From assembly GCA_020638695.1 (NCBI GenBank), contig JACKIB010000007.1, positions 124,001 through 188,000 on the forward strand: a DNA stretch of 64,000 bases, in the 5' to 3' direction. Below, in pieces: positions 16,529 through 23,377 of this stretch (its first letter is position 1; the number at the start of each line of letters is the position of its first letter). The translations under genes were made by a program, and so were the position numbers. Below the pieces are notes generated by a model. It saw only the letters and a list, made by a program, of their open reading frames with translations, was not told the DNA's origin and made no database searches. The DNA is from Planctomycetota bacterium. GTDB taxonomy: Bacteria > Planctomycetota > UBA1135 > UBA2386.

Positions 16529-17188
16529 ATGACCCAAGAACCTCCCCCGACGACGGTCTACCTGGTCGACGACGAAACCCTGATTCGCGCCGGCTTCCGC
16601 GCGATGCTCGAGCAGGAAGGCTTCCAGGTGATCGGCGAGAGCGGGGATGCGCGGCAGGCGATTCACGCGGTGAAGGAGCTGCGACCGGACATCGTGATCC
16701 TGGACATCACGATGCCGGGGATGTCGGGAATCGACGCGGTGGCACCCATCAAGCAGGCGGCGCCGCGCGCGCGCATCTTGATGGCATCCTCGCACATCGG
16801 CTCGCAGTTCCTCAAGCAGGCGCTGCAAGCCGGCGCCGACGGCTACGTCGCGAAGAGCTCCGAGCCGCAGGAGCTGCGGTTGGCGATCGAGTCGATCCTG
16901 CGCGGCGAGTCCTACGTCTCGCCGAAGGTGGCGAGCGGGCTGGTCGGTCAGATTCGCGGCCAGGGTGCGAGCGCGCCGGGCTCGAGTCTGGACTCGCTGA
17001 CCGCACGTGAGCGGGAAGTGTTCCAGCTGATCGCGATCGGGAAGGCCAACAAGGAGATCGCCGCCGAGCTGTTCCTGTCGCTGGGCACCGTCAAGAAGCA
17101 CCGCGAGAACCTGCAGCGCAAGCTCGACTGCCACTCCGCCGCGGAACTGGCGCGGCTGGCAATCCGCGAGGGACTGCTGACCCTGTGA
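16529..17188 (+). CDS. NarL/FixJ-family response regulator with LuxR HTH
   Basis: 219 residues. The N-terminal receiver (~8-125) has the acidic pair in L-V-D-D-E, the phospho-acceptor in I-L-D-I-T-M-P-G, S-S-H at the switch position (replacing the usual T/S-A-x), and K in Y-V-A-K-S-S. The C-terminal LuxR helix-turn-helix (~155-215) reads L-T-A-R-E-R-E-V, then K-E-I-A-A-E-L-F-L-S-L-G-T-V-K-K-H. It is a DNA-binding activator or repressor, probably receiving phosphate from the divergent PAS-kinase system. Its target is unknown. Confidence 0.9.
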   Translation: MTQEPPPTTVYLVDDETLIRAGFRAMLEQEGFQVIGESGDARQAIHAVKELRPDIVILDITMPGMSGIDAVAPIKQAAPRARILMASSHIGSQFLKQALQAGADGYVAKSSEPQELRLAIESILRGESYVSPKVASGLVGQIRGQGASAPGSSLDSLTAREREVFQLIAIGKANKEIAAELFLSLGTVKKHRENLQRKLDCHSAAELARLAIREGLLTL

Positions 17189-17227
17189 TCAGCGCGGGCT
17201 TTGCGGCACCGCGACCGCATCGCCTGC

Positions 17228-17878
17228 CTACTGCACGCAGGCGGGCGGACGCCGCAACCGGCCGAGATGGTGGCCGAGCTGGCGAAACAGCCGCTGGCGG
17301 GCACGCATGATGCGGATCGCCACCGTGCCGATCGGCAAGCCGAGCTGTGCGCCGACCTCGCGATACGGGCGCCCCGCGACGACGCATTGCTCGAACACCT
17401 CGCGGTAGGGCGCGGGTAGCGCGGCGAGTTCGGCGGCGAACACGCGCATGAACTCGCGCTCCTCCGAACGTCGGTCTTCGTAGGCTCGCTCCAGCACCCC
17501 GGCACCGTGGTCGCCGTCGTGCGCCGGGTCGTCGAGCCCGAGCAAGGTGATGGCACGCGGCCGGCAACGGGCCGCGCGCACCGCGCTCAGCGCCTGGTTG
17601 CGGGTGATCTCCAGCACCCACGCGCGGAAGCTGGTGCCGGGCTCGTACAGGTGCGCCTTCAGGAACACCTTGGCGAACACTTCCTGGGTCACGTCCTCCG
17701 CCAGGTGTCGGTCCGCCACGATGCGTTCCGCGAGTCGTTGGACTCGTCCCCGGTGACGCTGCTGCAGCTGACGGATCGCGGGCTCGACTTCGCCCGCGGC
17801 GAGCCGCGACATCAGCGCATCGTCGGTTTCGCGGGTGAGCACGGGGTCGGCCGGGGCAATCGTGGGACTCGCAGCCAT
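17228..17878 (-). CDS. ECF-type RNA polymerase sigma factor
   Basis: 216 residues from ATG 17878, which has an AGGAG about 10 bases upstream. Region 2 lies at ~25-95 (D-A-L-M-S-R-L, then A-E-D-V-T-Q-E-V-F-A-K-V-F, and F-R-A-W-V-L-E-I-T-R-N). A variable linker follows, then region 4 at ~140-200 with L-P-A-P-Y-R-E-V-F and R-E-V-G-A-Q-L-G-L-P-I-G-T-V-A-I-R-I-M-R-A-R. No anti-sigma gene is adjacent; the next gene (18164) is divergent and encodes an S30AE-like stress protein, a plausible regulon member. I cannot assign an ECF subgroup. Confidence 0.88.
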   Translation of the reverse strand: MAASPTIAPADPVLTRETDDALMSRLAAGEVEPAIRQLQQRHRGRVQRLAERIVADRHLAEDVTQEVFAKVFLKAHLYEPGTSFRAWVLEITRNQALSAVRAARCRPRAITLLGLDDPAHDGDHGAGVLERAYEDRRSEEREFMRVFAAELAALPAPYREVFEQCVVAGRPYREVGAQLGLPIGTVAIRIMRARQRLFRQLGHHLGRLRRPPACVQ

Positions 17879-18163
17879 GGGCACACCGCTCCTGATCGTT
17901 GGGAGTTCGTGAGCGTCAATCCCACCCGATCGGGCCGAGGCTCGCGATCGGGCGAAGGGCGCGGCCCATTGGGGAACAGTGCGTAGATCCCGCCCCTACG
18001 CACCTGTTCCGGAGCATGTGCGCACCGCAGGCCATGCAGCTGTCCGAATCCGCGGGCTAGCTTCGACCCCTCCTGAGCCGCGTCGCCAGACAGATGCGGC
18101 ACCCGGGTCATGTATCGTCCAAGGCCAACCTGCAAGTCACCGCACCAAGCGGGAGGGACGCTG

Positions 18164-18508
18164 ATGAACCACGGCTCACGCAGCCAGACCGCCAGGGTCA
18201 CGTTCCTCGACTGTCCGCACTCGAATCGGACCGAGAGCCTGTGCCATGCGGAAGCCGGACAGTTGTTCCGCACTTGCCCGCGGATCCTCACGTGCCAAGT
18301 GACGGTTGCCGCCGTGGCGGGCACCCTGCAGGTGCGCCTGGCGCTGCGCACCGCGGAAGCGGAGTTCGAAGTGACCACGACGATCGACGCGCCCCAGTTC
18401 GGGGCCGATCCGGCAGTGCGCCGGGCGTTCGCGCTGGCGCGCACGCGACTCGCCGAGGCAGCATCCGCCCGAACGAACCCTCCCGCACCGCACTCGGACC
18501 ACCCATGA
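18164..18508 (+). CDS. Small S30AE/HPF-like (ribosome hibernation family) protein
   Basis: 114 residues from ATG 18164, preceded by a strong GGGAGGG ribosome-binding site. The pattern fits the S30AE fold of HPF/RaiA proteins: a first strand (V-T-F-L-D), an amphipathic helix (S-N-R-T-E-S-L-C...A-G-Q-L-F), R-I-L-T-C-Q-V-T-V, two further strands (L-Q-V-R-L-A-L; E-F-E-V-T-T-T-I) and a final helix (A-V-R-R-A-F-A-L-A-R-T-R-L). Compared with canonical HPF the basic patches are weak and cysteines are more frequent, so the assignment rests on pattern only. HPF proteins inactivate or protect ribosomes in stationary phase. Neighbours are a sigma factor, MerR, Hsp20 and a universal stress protein, which is consistent. 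Confidence 0.55.
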   Translation: MNHGSRSQTARVTFLDCPHSNRTESLCHAEAGQLFRTCPRILTCQVTVAAVAGTLQVRLALRTAEAEFEVTTTIDAPQFGADPAVRRAFALARTRLAEAASARTNPPAPHSDHP

Positions 18509-18600
18509 GCCGCCCTTGTGCCCCGGTCGGTTGTCGCCACGACCTCGTATCCTCACGCACTGGTCACCGACCGCTCTCCCCTGCACCCCACACCGATCCC

Positions 18601-19062
18601 ATGCCTGAAGAGCTGCTGCAAATCGGCGAGTTCGCCAAGCGAGCGGACACCAACCTTCGAACCCTCCGCTACTACGAGGAGCTCGGGTTGATCAAGCCAG
18701 CCCGCCGGAGTTCGGGCAAGTTCCGCTTCTACACGCCGGAACAGATCAAGCGGGTAGCCAACATCAAGCGCCTGCAAGGCCTGGGTCTCTCGCTCAAGGA
18801 GATCCAGGAGATGATGGCCCCGAACCCCAGCGAAGTGCGCGACGCGATCGACGGGATGTCCGAGGCCCTGGACCGTCAGATCGAACTCGTCGGCGACCGC
18901 ATCGGGTCCCTGCAGGTTGAGTTCCAGGAGCTGCAGAGCGCGCGGGCGAAGCTCGAGCAGTGCCGCACCTGCCCGCACGACTTCGGTTCGGACGCCTGCG
19001 TGTCCTGCACGGCGTCGCAACCGGCTGTGTACTCGGTCCTCAGGTCGATTACTTTGCCCTGA
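18601..19062 (+). CDS. MerR-family regulator with C-terminal cysteine cluster
   Basis: 153 residues from ATG 18601. N-terminal winged HTH (~5-75): I-G-E-F-A-K-R-A-D-T-N-L-R-T-L-R-Y-Y-E-E-L-G-L-I-K-P, the hallmark of MerR. A long dimerisation coiled coil (~85-122) follows, then a tail with C-R-T-C...C-V-S-C spaced 11 residues apart, which could bind zinc, another metal or an Fe-S cluster, or sense thiol oxidation. It lies 50 bases before hsp20, so it may control the Hsp20/USP genes, like HspR-type MerR proteins; that is inferred. Confidence 0.85.
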   Translation: MPEELLQIGEFAKRADTNLRTLRYYEELGLIKPARRSSGKFRFYTPEQIKRVANIKRLQGLGLSLKEIQEMMAPNPSEVRDAIDGMSEALDRQIELVGDRIGSLQVEFQELQSARAKLEQCRTCPHDFGSDACVSCTASQPAVYSVLRSITLP

Positions 19063-19112
19063 CGCCGAGTGCTCGTTTTGGCGGTTCCATCACCCAACTA
19101 GGAGGACTACCG

Positions 19113-19571
19113 ATGAAGCTCGCACTCTGGCCCCGTGGCCACCACCGCACCCAGGACTCGCTGTCGACGCTGTTCGACCGATTCCTCGACTCCCCCTTCG
19201 CCGCGCTCGGCAACCGACTCCCCGAGGTCTTCCAGTCCGGGCTCGCGCCCGCGGTCAACGTCGCCGAGAGCGAGAAGTCGCTCACCGTCTCGCTCGAGCT
19301 GCCGGGCCTGAAGGAGGAAGACATCGACGTGCAGATCCTCGGCAACCAACTGGTCGTCACCGCCGAGCGGCGGTTCGAGGACGAGAAGAAGGACAAGGAA
19401 TTCCACCGCGTGGAGCACCAATACGGGTCGTTCTCGCGCTCCTTGACCCTCCCCAGCGGTCTGCGCAGCGACCAGGTCGACGCGACCTACGAGAAGGGCA
19501 TCCTGACGCTGGAATTCCCCAAGACCGAGCCCACGCCGGCTGCCAAGATCAAGGTCAAGGCAAAGGACTGA
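19113..19571 (+). CDS. Hsp20 / alpha-crystallin small heat-shock protein
   Basis: 152 residues from ATG 19113 with an ideal AGGAGG 7 bases upstream, which decides the start. The alpha-crystallin domain spans ~45-140: P-A-V-N-V-A-E-S-E, V-S-L-E-L-P-G-L-K-E-E-D-I-D-V, the R-x-F...F-x-R strands (F-S-R-S-L-T-L-P), and the G-I-L-T-L-E-F-P-K motif before a Lys-rich tail. It is an ATP-independent holdase chaperone. The universal stress protein gene follows 3 bases after the stop, so the two form an operon. Confidence 0.95.
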   Translation: MKLALWPRGHHRTQDSLSTLFDRFLDSPFAALGNRLPEVFQSGLAPAVNVAESEKSLTVSLELPGLKEEDIDVQILGNQLVVTAERRFEDEKKDKEFHRVEHQYGSFSRSLTLPSGLRSDQVDATYEKGILTLEFPKTEPTPAAKIKVKAKD

Positions 19572-19574
19572 CGC

Positions 19575-20030
19575 GTGATCCAGCTCGGCAAGATCCTGGT
19601 CCCGATCGACTTCTCCGACTCCTCGGAGAAGGCGATCTCCTACGGGCTCGAACTGGCGCGGGCGTTCTCCGCCCGGCTCCTGCTGGCGCACGTGATGGAG
19701 CTGCCGTTCGCGCCCGTGCCGATCGGCATGGGCACGGTCCCCCCCGTCATGGTGGACGACATCAAGCCCGAGGTGCTCGAGCGGCTGAAGTCGTTCGGCA
19801 CCGCGGCGACCGGCGTGGAGGTCGAGTACCTGCTGCGCGAGGGGACGCCGTTCGTCGAGATCATCCAGATGGCCCGAGACGCGGCGGCCGACCTCATCGT
19901 CATGCCCACTCACGGCCGCTCCGGTCTGTCGCACGTGCTCATCGGCAGCACCGCCGAACGCGTGGTGCGCAAGGCGCCCTGTCCGGTGCTGGTGGTCCGC
20001 GACGCCGAGCGGGAGTTCATCCTCCCGTAG
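19575..20030 (+). CDS. Universal stress protein (single domain)
   Basis: 151 residues from GTG 19575. The USP Rossmann-like fold shows I-L-V-P-I-D-F-S at the N-terminus, L-L-A-H-V after the first helix, and the ATP-binding G-x2-G-x9-G-S signature (H-G-R-S-G-L-S-H-V-L-I-G-S-T). ATP-binding USPs act in stress and dormancy responses. It is coupled to hsp20. Downstream, 20031-20238 is non-coding between convergent genes. Confidence 0.93.
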   Translation: MIQLGKILVPIDFSDSSEKAISYGLELARAFSARLLLAHVMELPFAPVPIGMGTVPPVMVDDIKPEVLERLKSFGTAATGVEVEYLLREGTPFVEIIQMARDAAADLIVMPTHGRSGLSHVLIGSTAERVVRKAPCPVLVVRDAEREFILP

Positions 20031-20238
20031 CCCGTCCCCACCGACGGCGGCGACAGGAATCGCAGTCGCGGTGAGCGCGCGACGACGGGAGGACAGGTGG
20101 CGACGCTCGACGCGGCAGTCCTCCTTCACTAGCCCGGCCTTTCCGCCGAGGCTTCGACCGGCCGCGGCGCGATCGCGCGGCTCGGTCACGGATGGACAAC
20201 GGGCCGGCCGACTCACCGGCCAACCCGTCACACCCCGT

Positions 20239-22551
20239 CTACCGACCGAGCCGGAGTTCCAGACCGCGGCTGAACGACACGCCGTGGCGCGCACCGGCAT
20301 CCACCTGGATGACCTGCGCGAACACGCCGGCACCGATCAAGCTCGCATTGTCGGGGATCGCGGAGCCGATCGTGGTGCCGGTCGCCGGCAGCTGCAGCAC
20401 GACCTGCAGGTCCAGTTCGGTGAGGATCCGACCGCCGAGCATGGAGATCAGCGACGCGCGCTCCAGCGATGCCAGGAGCATCGCGCCGGTCGACGCACCA
20501 CTGCTGTTGCCGATGGTCATCTGGACCGTGGTGCCCAGCGTCGGCGCGGTGGCCGTCAGCGAGGGGACCACACCCTTGGTGCCGGGGTAGCCGTCACCGT
20601 AGTTGCTCGAGGTCGCACGACGGGTGACGCGCACCGTCGCGAGGTTCGAGTCGATCGCACCGTCCCACGCAGCGAAGGTGAACGAGTCGATGCCCGCGAA
20701 CCCCGGATCCGGGTAGTAAGTCGCCGTGGTCCCGGACAGCGCCACGCGGCCGGCCTGCGGCTGCCCGACGATGCGCAGGGTCAACGGGTTGCTGTCCGGA
20801 TCGGTCGCCTGCAACTGGATCACCACCGGTTGGTCGGTGGTGGCGCCGGTCGCATCCTGCGCAACCGCCGGACGGTTCGGGTTGGCACGCTCGCTGCTCG
20901 GCCCGTTGTGGCACGCGTAGCAGGAGATGCGCGCACCGCGGAAGAACGTCTTGGCGCCGAACTTGGTGCTCAGGGTCTGGTCGGAGTGCGACTGCGACAA
21001 CACGGTGCCGCGGTAGTCGAGGCCGTGGCAAGCGCGGCACGCGGCGGCGCCGAGTGCCTTGGCGGCGTCTCCGTGCCAGTCGACCCAATCCGCTCCGACC
21101 GGGTGCATCCCGTGCGGCCCGTCGAGGCGCACTTCGGGCATCGAGCGGTGGCAGGCGTCGCACTGCACCAGCGTGCCGACGTGGCCCTGCAGGTTGCGGC
21201 TCTGCACGTTGTCGTTGCCGTGGATGCTCGGGTAGACCGCGTGGGTCGAACCGTGGCACGCCTCACAGCGCAGCCCGCCGTGACCGACCGAGAAGCGGTA
21301 CAGGTCGAAGCCCTGACTGGGCACGTTCTGGTTGGTGGCGAAGGTCTGGTTGACCGCCTGGCGCGGCTTGCCCGACGCGTCGAGCACGGTCGTATAGCGG
21401 ATCTCGCCGTTGTTGGCCACGGCGGTGCCGGTGTGGCACTGCTGGCAGCTCGGCTGCGCCAACCAACCGACGCGGTTCGCGGCGCCGACGTCGGCCATGT
21501 TGCCGTGGCACTGCTGGCAGCTCATGGCCAGCGAGCCGTCGGTCGCCACCGCACCGCCCATCGCCCCGCGCAGACACCGCGTTTCGGAGCCCGGGTGACA
21601 GCGGTAGCAGGCCGCGCGGTTGGTCTCGGAGCCCAGCGTCTTGCCGGTCACCGGGTCCTTGACGCCGGCGTGGAAGGCGTGGATCGCTTCGGTCAGCGGC
21701 TTGATTCCCGCGATGCCGGTGCCTGGCAGCGCATTCGATGCGTGGCACTTGGCGCACAGGATCGGCTGGCCGCGCGTCGCGACGGTGTCGTACAACCCCT
21801 TGTCGCTGTACCCCGCGGTCTTGAGCGCCGCCAGGTAGGTGGGGTTGAGGATCTGGAAGTTGTCGTGCAGCCGCAGGATGTTGATCCGGTAGTCGCGCTC
21901 GTGGTTGCGGTCGTAGGCCCAACCCTCGTTCGGCTCGGCGGTGGTCGGCGCGCCGGACTTGTGGCACGCACTGCAGTCCATCTCATCGGACACCGGCAGC
22001 ACCACGTCGGTGGTCGCGAGCAGCTGCGCACCGCTGCGCACCGAGACCCGCATCATCGGGTACGTGCGCTTGTGGCCGGCGTCGTCGTACGGCGTGAGAG
22101 GAATTCCCTCAGCAGTAAACACCTTGCTCGTGGCATCGAACTTGAGCGGCTGCGGCGTGTTGGTCGGCCCGGGCATGTTCTGCCCGGCGAGCCCCGTGTC
22201 CGGTGTTGGCGATCCACCGTACAGCGTCTTGGTGAACGCCCAGTAATTCGTCTTGCCCTGCGACGAGCGGTTGATGGACCCCTGGGGATCGGGCACAGCC
22301 TCGTAGGTCACCGTGAGCCCGGTGGCGTCCGCCACCAGCTTGCCGTTGGTGTCGATCACTTGACACTGCAACGTGTTGTACGGCGGCAGGATGGAGAAGA
22401 CCGAGTAGTCGGCATCCATGCAGTGCATGCCGAGGTCGTTCCAGGCGACGACCTTCCAGGTCGCGGCTGGGGGGGATTCGGGCACGACCAGGACGGAGCC
22501 GACAACCCCAAAGGAGGCGAGGACGAGGGAGACGAGCTTGGTGGGAGACAT
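20239..22551 (-). CDS. Secreted nine-heme c-type cytochrome with cadherin-like and planctomycete-type C-terminal domains
   Basis: 770 residues from ATG 22551, chosen because it begins a signal peptide (K-L-V-S-L-V-L-A-S-F-G-V-V-G-S). A heme-free N-terminal domain starts W-K-V-V-A-W-N-D-L-G-M-H-C-M-D. Nine CxxCH motifs follow: CSACH, CAKCH, CYRCH, CQQCH, CQQCH, CEACH, CDACH, CRACH, CYACH. After ~570 there is an Ig/cadherin-like repeat (A-T-D-P-D-S-N-P-L-T; G-I-D-S-F-T-F), then a ~110-residue C-terminal module (Y-G-D-G-Y-P-G-T to the closing G-L-E-L-R-L-G) of the kind seen in planctomycete secreted proteins. No known enzyme motif is evident. It is probably a cell-envelope electron carrier or a multiheme reductase; it is not in an operon with the conduit at 1-5626. 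Confidence 0.8.
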   Translation of the reverse strand: MSPTKLVSLVLASFGVVGSVLVVPESPPAATWKVVAWNDLGMHCMDADYSVFSILPPYNTLQCQVIDTNGKLVADATGLTVTYEAVPDPQGSINRSSQGKTNYWAFTKTLYGGSPTPDTGLAGQNMPGPTNTPQPLKFDATSKVFTAEGIPLTPYDDAGHKRTYPMMRVSVRSGAQLLATTDVVLPVSDEMDCSACHKSGAPTTAEPNEGWAYDRNHERDYRINILRLHDNFQILNPTYLAALKTAGYSDKGLYDTVATRGQPILCAKCHASNALPGTGIAGIKPLTEAIHAFHAGVKDPVTGKTLGSETNRAACYRCHPGSETRCLRGAMGGAVATDGSLAMSCQQCHGNMADVGAANRVGWLAQPSCQQCHTGTAVANNGEIRYTTVLDASGKPRQAVNQTFATNQNVPSQGFDLYRFSVGHGGLRCEACHGSTHAVYPSIHGNDNVQSRNLQGHVGTLVQCDACHRSMPEVRLDGPHGMHPVGADWVDWHGDAAKALGAAACRACHGLDYRGTVLSQSHSDQTLSTKFGAKTFFRGARISCYACHNGPSSERANPNRPAVAQDATGATTDQPVVIQLQATDPDSNPLTLRIVGQPQAGRVALSGTTATYYPDPGFAGIDSFTFAAWDGAIDSNLATVRVTRRATSSNYGDGYPGTKGVVPSLTATAPTLGTTVQMTIGNSSGASTGAMLLASLERASLISMLGGRILTELDLQVVLQLPATGTTIGSAIPDNASLIGAGVFAQVIQVDAGARHGVSFSRGLELRLGR

Positions 22552-22699
22552 GGGTGTGTCCGACCGAGAAAAACCGATCGGTTCGCGGAACGCGTTGGAG
22601 CATAGAGCCAGGCCGAGGCGGTCGCGTGACGGAAAAACGACCACACATGGGCACCTTGGTTGCGCTCCATAGAATTCGACGGGGACCCTGTCGGACGCG

Positions 22700-23368
22700 T
22701 CAGTGGCAGCACGAGCCGGTGCCGGTCAGCGCTGCCAGCCCGCGGTAGACCAGGACACTGCCGGCGATCGCCATCAGGGCGCGGAACACCCAGCCGCGGG
22801 CTCGCGGCGACAGCCGCGTGTTCCACCATCCGAGGTTCACCTGCACCAGGAGCAGTGCCGGCACCGCGCCGAATGCGAACCACGAGAGCGTCGCCGCCCC
22901 ATCGATCGGGTGTGCGGTGATGAACGCGCGCGCGAACACGATCCACAGCACGCCGCAGGGCAGCAGCGGAGTGAGGAGCCCGAGGGACACCGCGCGCGCT
23001 GCGGGGCCGAGCGACAGCACGCGACGCAGCACGCGAACCACCATCGGTTGCGTACCCGCGGCTGACCCCACACCCGAGAGCCAAGCACCCCACCCGAGAC
23101 CGAGCGCGAGCAACGCGATCCCGAGTCCGGTCGAGATCCACGCGGTGATCGCCCCGAGGGTGCCGGTGTCGACGTGCTGGCCGAGCACCGAACCCAGCCC
23201 ACCCGCAGCCGCCCCGATCGCGCTGTAGCTCACCACGCGCGCACCGTGGTAGAACGAGGTCGCCACCCAACCACCCGCAGCGGAGCACGCAGCGAGGGGA
23301 CCACACATGCCTGCGCAATGCAGGCTGCTCGCCAAGCCGAAGATGAAAATCTCGAAGGCGGTCGTCAT
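22700..23368 (-). CDS. SafE/TauE-type cytochrome-biogenesis membrane protein
   Basis: 222 residues from ATG 23368. About six hydrophobic helices are visible. The first helix contains the conserved L-H-C-A-G-M-C-G-P motif, and a later helix has L-L-P-C-G, both typical of the 'sulfite exporter TauE/SafE' (DsbD-like) proteins found beside cbb3 oxidase assembly genes. The C-terminus ends in G-S-C-C-H, a possible copper ligand set. It is divergent from ccoI with only 9 bases between annotated starts, so one of the two starts may lie further in. The role in oxidase assembly, perhaps copper or thiol handling, is inferred from position. Confidence 0.82.
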   Translation of the reverse strand: MTTAFEIFIFGLASSLHCAGMCGPLAACSAAGGWVATSFYHGARVVSYSAIGAAAGGLGSVLGQHVDTGTLGAITAWISTGLGIALLALGLGWGAWLSGVGSAAGTQPMVVRVLRRVLSLGPAARAVSLGLLTPLLPCGVLWIVFARAFITAHPIDGAATLSWFAFGAVPALLLVQVNLGWWNTRLSPRARGWVFRALMAIAGSVLVYRGLAALTGTGSCCH

Positions 23369-23377
23369 TCCCTGTGC

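Noticed and set aside
20071..22605. Plus-strand open frame of about 844 codons
   Set aside because: Antisense to the nine-heme cytochrome, which has a signal peptide and nine CxxCH motifs; the plus-strand product has no recognisable domain.
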